A stretch of DNA of 64,000 nucleotides. Origin: CBDCWT01 sp965223305 (GTDB lineage: Bacteria; Planctomycetota; Planctomycetia; Pirellulales; Pirellulaceae). Position numbers and translations under genes: made by a program. The DNA lies in assembly GCA_965223305.1 (NCBI GenBank), contig CBDCWT010000019.1, positions 62,001 through 126,000 on the forward strand. The letters run 5' to 3'. Positions within the stretch are counted from its first letter, which is position 1. Every line of letters starts with the position of its first letter. The notes below the pieces were generated by a model, which saw only the letters and a list, made by a program, of their open reading frames with translations, was not told where the DNA came from and did no database searches. Shown here piece by piece: positions 1-8,448 of this stretch.

Positions 1-1
1 G

Positions 2-1330
2 ACCCTCATCACCACCAACGAAGGTGAGATTGATTGGGAAGATTTCACGCAACGTTTGATGTATGGAATCAAGCAAGAGGGGAAACACCAATACCTCAGG
101 GATCTGTCCCGCAACGTCACTCGTGGCTTGATGGAATCGGCCAAGAACGGATCTTGGATCGGCACTCCACCCTATGGGTACAATCTCGTCGGCGAACGGA
201 AGAACAAACGACTGGAGCTAGGTGACCCGGATCGGGTATCTGTCGTCCAAAGAATCTTCGATGAGTACGTGAATCAGGAAAGATCACTTGAGGATATCGC
301 TCGCCGACTCAACGCTGATGGGATTCCATCTGCAAAGGGCGGGATTTGGCGTGGAGAAGCAGTCAAAGTGATCCTGAGTAACGAGGCTTACATTGGCACG
401 TTCTGCGCGAATAAGGCAAGTTACTCCAAGTATCACCACTACACCAATGGTGAGGTAACCAAGGGAGGGAAGAGGGGGCCTAACGACCGCGCCGATTGGA
501 TCGTATTCGAGAATCACCACCCCGCAATCATCGACAAACCCACGTTTCGCAAAGCACAGAAGATTTTGGCGAGAGGGAAGAAGTCCCGCGCCAAGCACAC
601 CCCAGAAAACAACCCTTACCTTCTCTCGAATAAACTTCGGTGTGGTCGCTGTGGTGGTCCGATGCATGGGGAAGATCCCCGGAGACGGTCTTACGAGTGT
701 TACAACGCAAAACGTCATGGGAGTTGCAAGGGTAGCCGCGTGCGAGAGGATGACGTGCTGGACCTTGTCAGGGAGTACGTCCGAGAGGAGTTTGAGGAGG
801 TTGCGGACTTCTTGCTGGACAAGATGGACAGCGGGGAACGGTTGACCGCGGAGGAACTGCCCAAGAGCTTTTCCAAACTCAAACGAATCGTCTGGAAGGA
901 CGTCAAGCCGAAGACCGACCCCAAGCGACTCCAACGTCAGATCGACAAGTTGACCAAGGATATTGAGAAGGCTCGCGGTAACCTGGCCCTGCTAGACCCG
1001 GAGTTCATCCCCGACACCCAGGCAAAGATCCACAACTGGGAGGACCAGCAGACGGAGTTGCGGGGTCAACTGGAGCGGCTCCCTACCGAGACCGACATCG
1101 AAGCGATTGCCATTGGAGTGTTGCAGTCGCTGGAAGGGCTGTGGCATCTGAACGGCAACATTGCCCAGGAAGTGTTGCCCCCGTTCCTTCGCAACGTGGA
1201 CTACATCACGGTGAACACGCAGGTCAAGGGAGTTGGGACGGCCCTGAGACACCGGCTAACCGGCGGACAAGTCCACTTCAGTGTAGTGGGGTTAAATCCA
1301 AGTAACTTGAACCCTGACCTCACCGGTTAA
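2..1330 (+). CDS. Large serine recombinase, C-terminal part (5' truncated by window edge)
   Basis: The reading frame is open from base 2, so the N-terminal catalytic resolvase domain lies outside the window and the first in-frame ATG is internal. What remains matches a large serine integrase. There is a recombinase domain with the GTPPYGY and GGIWRGEAVKVILSNEAYIG stretches, then a zinc ribbon (LRCGRCGG followed by a second cysteine pair around YECYNAKRHGSC), then a charged region compatible with a coiled coil. Such enzymes integrate or excise mobile DNA at att sites. It lies just left of a tRNA array on the opposite strand. The family call is firm; the element it mobilises is unknown. Confidence 0.93.
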   Translation, partial: TLITTNEGEIDWEDFTQRLMYGIKQEGKHQYLRDLSRNVTRGLMESAKNGSWIGTPPYGYNLVGERKNKRLELGDPDRVSVVQRIFDEYVNQERSLEDIARRLNADGIPSAKGGIWRGEAVKVILSNEAYIGTFCANKASYSKYHHYTNGEVTKGGKRGPNDRADWIVFENHHPAIIDKPTFRKAQKILARGKKSRAKHTPENNPYLLSNKLRCGRCGGPMHGEDPRRRSYECYNAKRHGSCKGSRVREDDVLDLVREYVREEFEEVADFLLDKMDSGERLTAEELPKSFSKLKRIVWKDVKPKTDPKRLQRQIDKLTKDIEKARGNLALLDPEFIPDTQAKIHNWEDQQTELRGQLERLPTETDIEAIAIGVLQSLEGLWHLNGNIAQEVLPPFLRNVDYITVNTQVKGVGTALRHRLTGGQVHFSVVGLNPSNLNPDLTG

Positions 1331-1380
1331 GAGCCGGGGATGCTGCCGCTAACACTTAGTCCCGTGTTTTGTATTGTGAG

Positions 1381-1482
1381 TCGGCGCGGTGGGAGTTGAA
1401 CCCGGGCACCGATCGGGCACGGCGCCCGGATTGGTCCTGCGTCTTATAAGGACGCCGCTCTCACCGCCTGAGCTACGCGCCA
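1381..1482 (-). tRNA. tRNA-Ile(TAT)-like, with extra hairpin before the T arm
   Basis: On the minus strand the acceptor pairs TGGCGCG with CGCGCCG over 7 bp, U8-A9 and a GCTC/GAGC D stem follow, and the anticodon stem GCGTC/GACGC closes loop CTTATAA (anticodon TAT). The gene is about 102 nt. Between anticodon stem and T loop there is an additional hairpin (CGGGC-GCCGT-GCCCG), and the 5' T-stem strand GTGGG is split by CCCG. Either this is a tRNA with an inserted element or a decayed copy. A TAT anticodon would read AUA. No 3' CCA is encoded. Confidence 0.6.
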
Positions 1483-1489
1483 GTGAGAG

Positions 1490-1562
1490 TAGGGCCGGAG
1501 GGAATCGAACCCACACCGTGCGGATTAAAAGTCCGCTGTGCTGCCTGTTACACCACGACCCT
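1490..1562 (-). tRNA. tRNA-Lys(TTT)
   Basis: Canonical cloverleaf on the minus strand. Acceptor AGGGTCG/CGGCCCT contains one G-U pair, the D stem is GTGT/GCAC-like, the anticodon stem GCGGA/TCCGC holds loop CTTTTAA, and the T arm has GTTCGATTC. The discriminator is A and no CCA is encoded. It lies 7 nt upstream of the Ile-like gene, consistent with one tRNA transcript. Confidence 0.9.
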
Positions 1563-1636
1563 GTGATTGGTCGGGCGTATGCGTTTCAAGCGGACAGCGT
1601 GCATCGTATTTGGTCTCCTTGTCGTTTCGTCTTCAG

Positions 1637-1695
1637 TGATAGTCCTGGGAATCGAACTCAGCGCGACTCGGTTATCAGCCGCCCTGCCAAGTATC
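1637..1695 (-). tRNA. tRNA-like gene without a D arm, possible Ile(GAT)
   Basis: It sits in the array in the same orientation and has a clear T arm (CTGAG, loop TTCGATT, CCCAG) and an anticodon-like loop CTGATAA on a weak stem with only three inner pairs. The acceptor GATACTT/GACTATC has one mismatch; a register shifted outward by 3 nt gives a perfect AGTGATA/TATCACT pairing instead. Only about 5 nt lie between the acceptor and anticodon stem, so there is no room for a D arm. It is about 59 nt instead of about 73. This may be a decayed tRNA or a functional minimal one. Confidence 0.4.
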
Positions 1696-1730
1696 ACTGG
1701 GGGCGACCAGCCCTCGACTACCTTTTCAAG

Positions 1731-1803
1731 TCGGGCACTTCGGAGTCGAACCGAAACCCTCCTGCTCCCAAAGCAGGTGTGCTACCATCTGCACCTCTAC
1801 CCG
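1731..1803 (-). tRNA. tRNA-Pro(TGG)
   Basis: Acceptor CGGGTAG/GTGCCCG (last pair mismatched), D stem GTGC/GCAC, anticodon stem CCTGC/GCAGG with loop TTTGGGA (anticodon TGG) and T arm with GTTCGACTC. Normal length, no encoded CCA. Confidence 0.88.
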
Positions 1804-1810
1804 AATTCAG

Positions 1811-1885
1811 TCAGAACGGCAGGATTTGAACCAGCGATCTCTTGGCCCCCGACCAAGCGCGGTAACCAGGCTTCGCCACGTTCTG
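1811..1885 (-). tRNA. tRNA-Pro(GGG), atypical C33
   Basis: The acceptor CAGAACG/CGTTCTG is perfect over 7 bp, the D arm is proline-like (GCCTGGTTA), and the T arm has GTTCAAATC. The anticodon stem CTTGG/CCAAG closes loop TCGGGGG, giving anticodon GGG but with C instead of the near-universal U at position 33. It is the second proline tRNA in the array. Confidence 0.75.
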
Positions 1886-1901
1886 ATCAAGTTGTCGAAA
1901 G

Positions 1902-1974
1902 TACCCCGTAGGGGAATCGAACCCCTATCTGCGGATTGAAAGCCCGCAATCCTGAGCCGTTAGACGAACGGGGC
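1902..1974 (-). tRNA. tRNA-Glu(TTC)
   Basis: Acceptor GCCCCGT/ACGGGGT, D region GTCTAACGG, anticodon stem GCGGG/TCCGC with loop CTTTCAA (anticodon TTC), T stem AGGGG/CCCCT with loop TTCGATT. Discriminator A, no encoded CCA. Confidence 0.9.
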
Positions 1975-2008
1975 ACATATAGTTGTGTGCGCGTGCCGTG
2001 AGCGCAAG

Positions 2009-2080
2009 TGGGCCGGGAGGCGCTCGAATCCTCGTCTGCGGTTCTTCAGACCGCCGCTACACCTTCTCAGCTACCAGCCC
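2009..2080 (-). tRNA. tRNA-Phe(GAA)
   Basis: Acceptor GGGCTGG/CCGGCCC, D region AGCTGAGAAGGT, anticodon stem GCGGT/ACCGC with loop CTGAAGA (anticodon GAA). The T arm contains ATTCGAG rather than TTCGA, which is slightly unusual. It is the promoter-proximal gene of the array if all are transcribed leftward from about 2100. Confidence 0.82.
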
Positions 2081-2127
2081 ATGTTTGTGAACCTGGTGAA
2101 CTCCGCGATTTCCCGACACCGAAGACA

Positions 2128-2163
2128 CAAAAAAACCCGATGTCGTTGTGACACCGGGTTTTG
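2128..2163. terminator. Bidirectional intrinsic terminator-like hairpin
   Basis: AAAACCCG pairs with CGGGTTTT, with an inner near-complementary segment (ATGTC/GACAC), giving an A-tract stem and U-tract on either strand. It lies just upstream of the leftward tRNA array and could insulate it from transcription arriving from the right. Confidence 0.7.
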
Positions 2164-2609
2164 TAGTTCCCATCGGTTCTGAGGCCGGGTGTCACAAGCG
2201 CAAACGCGGCGCGGGCAGCGTATTCACCTGTTGATAGGCGAAACTACCTTCGCTTCTTCGTTCAGCTATGAAACTCGAGCCTAAAACCAGCATTTTCCGT
2301 GTCCTCGATTCAACTTGGCCTTTGGCGGCCACAGGTGTCTGGTATAGAGACGATGAAGACTGCCAAAAGGTTCGCAAGAAAAGAACTGTTCGCTTGTGGT
2401 GACAGATTATTTGATGCGCAAGGCACAACGATTATTCCCGATCTTCGAAAAGACTCTTACTCGGGTGGCTGCTGGTGAGGTTTTCTCGACGGTCGAGGAA
2501 CGCACGGTTGCAAAGAGACTCCATCTGCCGCGCCACCTGAGTTGTGCTTGCACCATGTGCATGCGACGGTGTCCCAACTGGGAGGTATCGAGTAAGCGAG
2601 GCAACACAG
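2164..2609. other. Non-coding spacer and decayed 3' flank of a kinase fragment
   Basis: I see no supported gene. The short open frames here have no recognisable domain. The right part is the out-of-frame tail of the kinase remnant that follows. Confidence 0.4.
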
Positions 2610-3098
2610 CCTGTATGGGTTGCGGCATTTTGTCCGTAATCAGGCGCATGACGCCCAGCGAGGAGTCAGCACGAAATGGCGGGCGCCCAGTACACATCGC
2701 GTACATCACCGCGCCCAGACTGAACAAGTCGCTGCGCTGATCAACGGTCTCGGCGCGAGCTTGTTCTGGCGCCATGAACTGCGGCGTGCCCGTGATTGTG
2801 CCACTTCGCGTGATACTCGCGTCGTCGACGGCTCGAGCGAGACCGAAGTCAGTCAGCAAGGCCCGCTCGACTGTTCCGTCCAGCAGAATGTTCGATGGTT
2901 TGACGTCCCGATGGACAAGCCCCTGATCGTGTGCGGCCGCCAATCCACGAGCCGTCTGCAGACTGATTCGCAGAATCTCCTTCAACTCCAAGGGACCTTG
3001 ATCCTGAATTCGCTTTTGCAGACTCATGCCGCTTGAGTACTGAGTGACGAGGTAGCCAACAGGTGACCGGATCCGTGGATATGTCAGCGCTTTGATAC
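2610..3098 (-). pseudogene. Ser/Thr protein kinase fragment
   Basis: An internal slice of a PknB-type kinase is readable on the minus strand. It runs from a hinge-like segment (YLVTQYSSGMSLQ) through the catalytic loop HRDVKPSN, DFGLA, the APEQA motif and SDLFSLG, to ITDKMPQPI. The N-lobe with the glycine loop and catalytic lysine is absent: at about 3100 the frame runs into a dispersed repeat. The C-lobe end and any sensor region are lost near 2610. An open frame covers 2407-3333, but only this middle part is kinase-like. It is therefore a remnant and unlikely to be active. Confidence 0.75.
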
Positions 3099-3108
3099 GT
3101 CGGCTCGC

Positions 3109-3260
3109 GACGTTTCGCCGCATGGGGCGATTCCACCGACTGCACGAAGAACGATTTGCTTCGACGCATGGAACTAACCAGACAGCGGACATTCGTGCGG
3201 TGAAATTGTCCGCTCCGCACCTCCAAATGTGCTTGAATGCGGCGATCTCCGTTCTCAACC
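3109..3260. repeat. Dispersed intergenic repeat, copy A
   Basis: It shares the blocks TTCCACCG(A/G)CTGCACGAA and GGACATTCGTGCGG with copy B (5870-6010), and the first block plus GCTTCGACGCA with copy C (8680-8765). It abuts the broken 5' edge of the kinase fragment. Confidence 0.6.
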
Positions 3261-3346
3261 AGATCCCCTGCGAGATGGCCTCTATCGAGCTCGGTTTCCC
3301 GTTTGATTGCCGTTCGTGATAGAATCGGGACACTGGAGGTCACAAG

Positions 3347-3673
3347 ATGCAAAAGTCACACGTCGAACGCGTTCCGGAGAAGTGCGGGGGCAAACCCGTC
3401 ATTGCCGACACTCGAGTGCGAGTCTGGGATATTTATGTCCACCACGAGCGGCTTGGCAAGAGTCCCGACGAGATTGTGCAGGCATATCCGCAGCTAACGC
3501 TGGCGGACGTGCACGCCGCACTCGCCTATTACTGGGACCACAAGGATGAAGTCGATCAGCAGATGAAGGACGCTGACGAGTTCGTGAACCAACTCAAGAA
3601 TGCGAATGAATTGAGTCCACTTGCACGAAAATTGGCCGCCGCGGATTCGGGCAGTGATACGGATTCATCTTGA
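3347..3673 (+). CDS. DUF433 antitoxin-like protein
   Basis: The 108-aa protein has the DUF433 pattern: GGKPVIADTRVRVWDIYVHH, then PDEIVQAYPQLTLADVHAALAYYWDH. This is a small winged-helix fold common in toxin-antitoxin pairs. An excellent ribosome site (GGAGG, 7 nt spacing) precedes the ATG. The stop overlaps the GTG start of the downstream PIN-like gene, so the two are translationally coupled. Members are usually the antitoxin of a DUF5615 toxin. I infer that it neutralises its neighbour and represses the operon; that is family knowledge, not something visible here. Confidence 0.88.
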   Translation: MQKSHVERVPEKCGGKPVIADTRVRVWDIYVHHERLGKSPDEIVQAYPQLTLADVHAALAYYWDHKDEVDQQMKDADEFVNQLKNANELSPLARKLAAADSGSDTDSS

Positions 3674-3981
3674 CGAGAACGTGGACCACGCTGTAGCTCA
3701 CGGCCTTCGTTTGCATGGAATCGATGTCACGACATCGACGGACGCCGACTTAATCGGTACCTCAGACGATGAGCAGCTGTCCTTTGCATTGCGCGAGAAC
3801 CGCGTTATCTTCACACAAGATCAGGACTTCCTAAGGCACCACCAAGCTGGCAAGACGCACGCCGGGATTTGTCTATTCGAAACAGGGATCCCGGTCGATC
3901 GGAGACATCGTCCGCTTCCTGCACTTCATGAGCGACTGCGTCGAATCAGAGGACATGAATGGCAACGTCGAATACCTCTAG
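3654..3981 (+). pseudogene. DUF5615 PIN-like toxin with one frameshift
   Basis: It starts at GTG 3654, inside the end of the antitoxin gene. The N-terminal part reads IRIHLDENVDHAVAHGLRLHGI, then TSDDEQLSFALRENRVIFTQDQDFL, with the acidic residues of the PIN-like fold. Near 3868-3870 (GGGATTTGTC) the frame shifts. Removing one T restores a normal family ending: AGIVYSKQGSRSIGDIVRFL and on to the stop at 3979-3981. The gene is otherwise intact. It is either a toxin inactivated by a 1-nt homopolymer insertion or a sequencing error. DUF5615 proteins are presumed RNases of the PIN superfamily. Confidence 0.8.
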
Positions 3982-4186
3982 GAACGCTGTGCGGAGCCCA
4001 TTTTGTGTCGTCGAAAGGACAACACGGCTCTGCCGCCGCGTTACTCGTAAGTCGCGCCGGTCGATTCCAGTTGCGTGAAGGGCATTTTGCTAACTCTCGC
4101 AGCTCTTGCAGTTGATCCGCATCTCTTCAAGCCGGGTTGATGCGATTCGCTGAGAAACAGAATGACTGAGCACTGGAGTTAGCGAG

Positions 4187-5623
4187 ATGCGGATAACCAA
4201 CTTTCTTGTTCTTATGGTTCTGCTTAGCGATCCCGTGGTCGCAGAAGACAGGCCGAATATCGTTTTCATTCTTGCTGACGATATGGGGTGGTCCGATCTC
4301 GGATGCTACGGAGCCGATTTGAACGAGACTCCCAATATCGACAGTCTTGCCGCGAGTGGAGTCAAGTTCACGGACGCTTATGCGATGCCGGTTTGCTCGC
4401 CGACGCGGGCAGCGTTGTTGACAGGCCGGCATGCAGCGCGAGTCCGGATGACGATCTGGTCGGAGAACGCGCTTCAGGGGGGACCGCAGAATCGAAAGCT
4501 CTTGCAAGCCGATTCGCTTCACAGTTTGCCGCACTCGGAAACGACGTTGGCGAAGCATCTGCAGGACGCGGGCTATTTGACGGCGCTGGTCGGCAAATGG
4601 CATCTTGGCGATGCCGATCACTATCCCGAAACACACGGTTTTGACGTCAACATTGGCGGGACTCGTTGGGGCGCGCCACAAACATTCTGGTACCCGTATC
4701 GCGGCGAAGGGTATTTCGGGCCTGGGTATCGCTACGTGCCACACCTGGAATTTGGCAAGCCCGGCGAGTATCTGACGGATCGCCTGACAGACGAAGCGCT
4801 CGCCGTCATCGATCAAGCTGGCGAGACACCGTTCTTTCTGTACCTATCGCACCACGCACCGCACACTCCGATCGAAGCGAAGGCCAAATATGTGAATCAC
4901 TTCGAGTCGAAGCTGCGACCTGAGATGAAACATCAGAACCCGGTCTACGCCGGGATGCTGAAGAGTCTTGATGAAAGCGTGGGTCGCGTTCTCGCGAAAC
5001 TCAAAGAACGTGGCTTGGACAAAAACACGATCGTGATATTCGCCAGTGACAACGGTGGCTTTATCGGAATCGATAAGAAGTCCGGGCAGACGGTTCCGGC
5101 AACAAACAACGCACCGCTGCGAAGTGGCAAAGGGTCTTGCTACGAAGGCGGCATTCGCGTCCCGCTGATCGTTCACTGGCCAGGCGTCACGATTCGAGGT
5201 TCGGTTTGTCGTGAACCGGTGATCGTGATGGACTTGCTGCCAACGCTGCTTGGCGCCACCGGAATTGAGATGCCAGATGAGGTAACGTTTGATGGGCTGA
5301 ATCTGACACCACTCCTGAAGGATCCCTCTGGCACGCTAGATCGCGACGCGTTGCACTTCCACTACCCGCATTACTATTCAACGACGACGCCTGTGAGCGC
5401 GGTGCGATCACGCGATTGGAAGCTGCTGGAATACTACGAAGACAACCGTGTTGAACTTTTCAATTTGAAGGAAGACCTCGGTGAGACGACGGACCTCACC
5501 AGGCAACATCCGCAGCGGACGGCACAGCTGCGCAAACAGCTTCAGCGCTGGCGCGACGATGTCGGCGCTCAGGAACCAAGATCGAATCCTGGTTTTAATC
5601 CTCGACAAGACGAGAATCGATAA
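4187..5623 (+). CDS. Periplasmic sulfatase
   Basis: The 478-aa protein begins with a short signal peptide (hydrophobic NFLVLMVLL, cleavage likely after VVA). The family hallmarks follow in order: NIVFILADDMGWSDLG with metal-binding aspartates; Cys70 in VCSPTRAALLTGRH, the residue matured to formylglycine; VGKWHLG; HHAPHTP; and FASDNGG with the late metal ligands. It removes sulfate esters, probably from sulfated polysaccharide. Length is typical for a class I sulfatase. No transporter or glycan gene is adjacent, so the substrate is open. The start is chosen because the signal peptide begins there. Confidence 0.93.
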   Translation: MRITNFLVLMVLLSDPVVAEDRPNIVFILADDMGWSDLGCYGADLNETPNIDSLAASGVKFTDAYAMPVCSPTRAALLTGRHAARVRMTIWSENALQGGPQNRKLLQADSLHSLPHSETTLAKHLQDAGYLTALVGKWHLGDADHYPETHGFDVNIGGTRWGAPQTFWYPYRGEGYFGPGYRYVPHLEFGKPGEYLTDRLTDEALAVIDQAGETPFFLYLSHHAPHTPIEAKAKYVNHFESKLRPEMKHQNPVYAGMLKSLDESVGRVLAKLKERGLDKNTIVIFASDNGGFIGIDKKSGQTVPATNNAPLRSGKGSCYEGGIRVPLIVHWPGVTIRGSVCREPVIVMDLLPTLLGATGIEMPDEVTFDGLNLTPLLKDPSGTLDRDALHFHYPHYYSTTTPVSAVRSRDWKLLEYYEDNRVELFNLKEDLGETTDLTRQHPQRTAQLRKQLQRWRDDVGAQEPRSNPGFNPRQDENR

Positions 5624-6195
5624 CGTTCATGCGATCTTCAGCCCACGGTGTGGCTCGCAACTCGCTGAGGTTGGGCAAACTTCGGCGGCTTAAGGTTTCG
5701 CCCAACTGCAAGCGGTGAAGAAGACCTCAGCACGCTAGCCCGAATGGCTTCGCCAGTCTTTCGCCGGTGGGCGCGGCGCCATCAAGGTGATTCGGCTGCG
5801 AGTAGCTGGCCCCACCTGGCGATTTGGTCAGTGACATCAAAACGAAAACACAGGGGCGCTGCCACGCCAGCCACAAGTCGCGCGGAGCGGTTCCACCGGC
5901 TGCACGAACGGCAAATTGGTAACTCGCACGAACGTGCTCCGGCTGTGGACATTCGTGCGGCGAAACTGGCGAGCCCCCTACTGAGGAAAATCCTGAGAAT
6001 CAACGGTTTCGTGTCTATCTTGGACAATATTGGCGTCCCGCTCGGGTAATAGGGTGGGGACTGGTGCCGGACGAGCGTTATTCCGATGTGCGGACGGTTT
6101 GCGGTGATTCCAAAAAGCGAGTGATGTGCGTCCGCCATTTGTGGTATTAAGATGGCCATCAGCCTTTTGTGTTATCTCCAAGCACCGTGAGTCAG
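5624..6195. other. Intergenic region containing repeat copy B
   Basis: No supported gene. The centre (about 5870-6010) holds copy B of the dispersed repeat. The rest shows no strong hairpin or promoter that I can defend. Confidence 0.5.
5870..6010. repeat. Dispersed intergenic repeat, copy B
   Basis: It contains GGTTCCACCGGCTGCACGAA and, about 50 bp later, GGACATTCGTGCGGCGAAA. Both blocks also occur in copy A in the same order and spacing class. Confidence 0.6.
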
Positions 6196-8448
6196 ATGGC
6201 CGATTTCACCGGGCACAAATGGGGTCGCTTTTGCATCACCGAGCTGGTCGGCGCTGGCGGCATGGGCCAGGTTTATCGGGCCCATGACGAATTGCTGGAC
6301 CGCGACGTGGCGCTCAAAGTGCTACCCGATTCCTTTGCCCGCGATTCGGAGAGGCTCCGGCGATTCGAGCGCGAGGCTCGCACTGCAAGTGCGCTGAACC
6401 ATACGAACGTCTTGACGGTGCACGACGTGGGTAACTACGACGGGCGTCCCTTTCTGGTCACCGAACTCCTTCATGGAGTCACTTTGGAGCAGCGGCTACA
6501 AGAGGGATCGCTCGAGATCACGGAAGCATTAGACTTCGCGATGCAAGTGGCAGATGGATTGGTTGCGGCGCATGCCAAAGGGATCGTGCACCGGGATGTC
6601 AAACCGGCCAATCTCTTCGTTACGGAAGATGGAATTGTCAAGATCCTCGACTTCGGACTGGCCAAACATGCAACGCAGCAGCCTGCAATTCAATCACAAA
6701 CAGCTTCGCTGCCGACTTCTCTCGGCGCAGTGCTCGGGACTGTCGGCTACATGGCGCCAGAACAGGTGCGCGGTGAGATTGCGGACGAGCGATCTGACAT
6801 CTTCGCGCTGGGCTGTGTACTTTACGAGTTATTGAGCGGTCGTCGTGCTTTTGGTGAGGAAACCGCGGCCGAGACAATGACAGCGATCTTGCGCGACAAT
6901 CCCCTCCATAGAGGTGAAGTGACGTTCTGCCGCAATGTGAGCCGAGTTCTCTCTCGGTGTCTGGCGAAGGAGCCAGCCGCTCGATTCGCTACGGCCAATG
7001 AGTTGTTGGCTGGCCTACGTGAGTGTCTTTTGCTCATCACTGATAGAACAATCGCGACAGCAACCAGGCGGATGCAAGCCTCGATTGCCGTGCTTCCCTT
7101 CGCCAACCTGAGCGCGGATCCAGAGCAAGAGTACTTTTGCGACGGCATGGCGGAAGAGATCATTAACGCTCTGGTGCATGTGGACGGAATGCGTGTCGTC
7201 GCCCGCACATCGTCCTTTGCCTTCAAAGGGAAAAACGAGGACGTTCGCTCGATCGGCCAACAGCTCGATGTGTCCTCCGTGCTCGAGGGAAGCGTGAGGA
7301 GATCCGGCGATCAACTCCGAATTGCCGCAAAGCTGATCGACGTCGAGGACGGCTGTCACCGCTGGTCCGACCGATTCGATCGGCGTCTCGAGGACGTATT
7401 TGCGATCCAGGACGAGATTTCGTTGGCGGTGGTCCATAGTCTCAAGGTCGCCCTCTTGGGAGAAGAGAAGGCGGCAGTGGTGCGTCGTTTTACCGACGAT
7501 CTTGAGGTGTACAGCCTCTATCTTGAAGGCCTCCATTATTGGCATAAGCTCACTCCCAGTGGTTACGCCGAAAGCATCAAGCGTTACGAACAGACTCTGG
7601 AGCTGGATGCAGGGTTTGCCCCCGCCCTGGTTTGGATGGGAGTCTGGTACCTATCACAATCCTTTTGGGCTGAGATGTCGCCGCTGCAGGGCATCGTCAA
7701 GGCGCGAGACTTCGCCGAACGTGCCCTAGCAATTGATGGCAACATTGCTGATGCGCATACACTGCTCGGTGTCATACAGTCGGTCTTTGAACGCAATCGC
7801 GTTGCCGGGGAGAGGAGTCTGCGCCGCGCCGTCGAACTCGGTCCCAACCTGACGGCGGCTCATGCCAACCTCGCAATTCACCATCTGGCATCGGGGAGGA
7901 TCGAGGATGCTGTGCACGAGGCAAGGATTGCCCACCACCTCGACCCGCTGTCCAGCACGTACAGTTCCTGGACCGGAGACTGGCTTGTCTACGCCGGGCA
8001 GATCGACGAGGGGATCGAGCAGCTCCGACGAACGCTCGAGATGCATCCTCAGGAATGGGTACCCCACTATCACCTGGGAGATGCACTGTTCGTCAGCAGG
8101 GGTCCTCTAAAAGAGGCCTTGCTCGAAACCCAGAAGGCAGTGGAACTCTCGGGGGGTCTGTCCATCGCGGTGGCGCGGCAGGCTATGCTACTTTACCTTC
8201 TGGGGCGTGTTGAAGAAGCAGGCGAGCTGCGCAGTGAGCTTCTCACCAAAGCGGAACAGACGTACGTACCACCGACCTTCCTTGCCATGGTCGAGTTCGC
8301 GAGAGGTGACGTCGAGGCTTCGCTGGTATTCTGGACAGAGGCTGCAGAATGCCAGGACGGTTGGCTGTTGTTTACACGTCTCTGGTTGCCAGCTTTTCCC
8401 GATCTTGATTCCCGCGTGACGGCGTTACTCGACGAACTGGGAGCGTGA
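6196..8448 (+). CDS. Soluble Ser/Thr protein kinase with TolB-like and TPR region
   Basis: I take ATG 6196 (MADFTG) as the start; upstream in-frame GTGs at 6169 and 6187 are weaker. Residues 10-290 form a PknB-type kinase: glycine loop GAGGMG, Lys41 in VALKVL, HRDVKPAN with catalytic Asp134, DFGLAK and GYMAPEQV. From about 300 the protein changes to a module seen in adenylate-cyclase-like TolB/TPR proteins (SIAVLPFANLSADPEQEYFCDGMAEEI), followed by several tetratricopeptide units to the C terminus. No membrane segment is present, so it is probably cytoplasmic and senses a partner through the TPR array. It is about 750 aa and stands alone. Confidence 0.9.
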   Translation: MADFTGHKWGRFCITELVGAGGMGQVYRAHDELLDRDVALKVLPDSFARDSERLRRFEREARTASALNHTNVLTVHDVGNYDGRPFLVTELLHGVTLEQRLQEGSLEITEALDFAMQVADGLVAAHAKGIVHRDVKPANLFVTEDGIVKILDFGLAKHATQQPAIQSQTASLPTSLGAVLGTVGYMAPEQVRGEIADERSDIFALGCVLYELLSGRRAFGEETAAETMTAILRDNPLHRGEVTFCRNVSRVLSRCLAKEPAARFATANELLAGLRECLLLITDRTIATATRRMQASIAVLPFANLSADPEQEYFCDGMAEEIINALVHVDGMRVVARTSSFAFKGKNEDVRSIGQQLDVSSVLEGSVRRSGDQLRIAAKLIDVEDGCHRWSDRFDRRLEDVFAIQDEISLAVVHSLKVALLGEEKAAVVRRFTDDLEVYSLYLEGLHYWHKLTPSGYAESIKRYEQTLELDAGFAPALVWMGVWYLSQSFWAEMSPLQGIVKARDFAERALAIDGNIADAHTLLGVIQSVFERNRVAGERSLRRAVELGPNLTAAHANLAIHHLASGRIEDAVHEARIAHHLDPLSSTYSSWTGDWLVYAGQIDEGIEQLRRTLEMHPQEWVPHYHLGDALFVSRGPLKEALLETQKAVELSGGLSIAVARQAMLLYLLGRVEEAGELRSELLTKAEQTYVPPTFLAMVEFARGDVEASLVFWTEAAECQDGWLLFTRLWLPAFPDLDSRVTALLDELGA

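Noticed and set aside
284..934. Long minus-strand open frame inside the recombinase
   Set aside because: It is a shadow of the recombinase frame, has no domain and no ribosome site.
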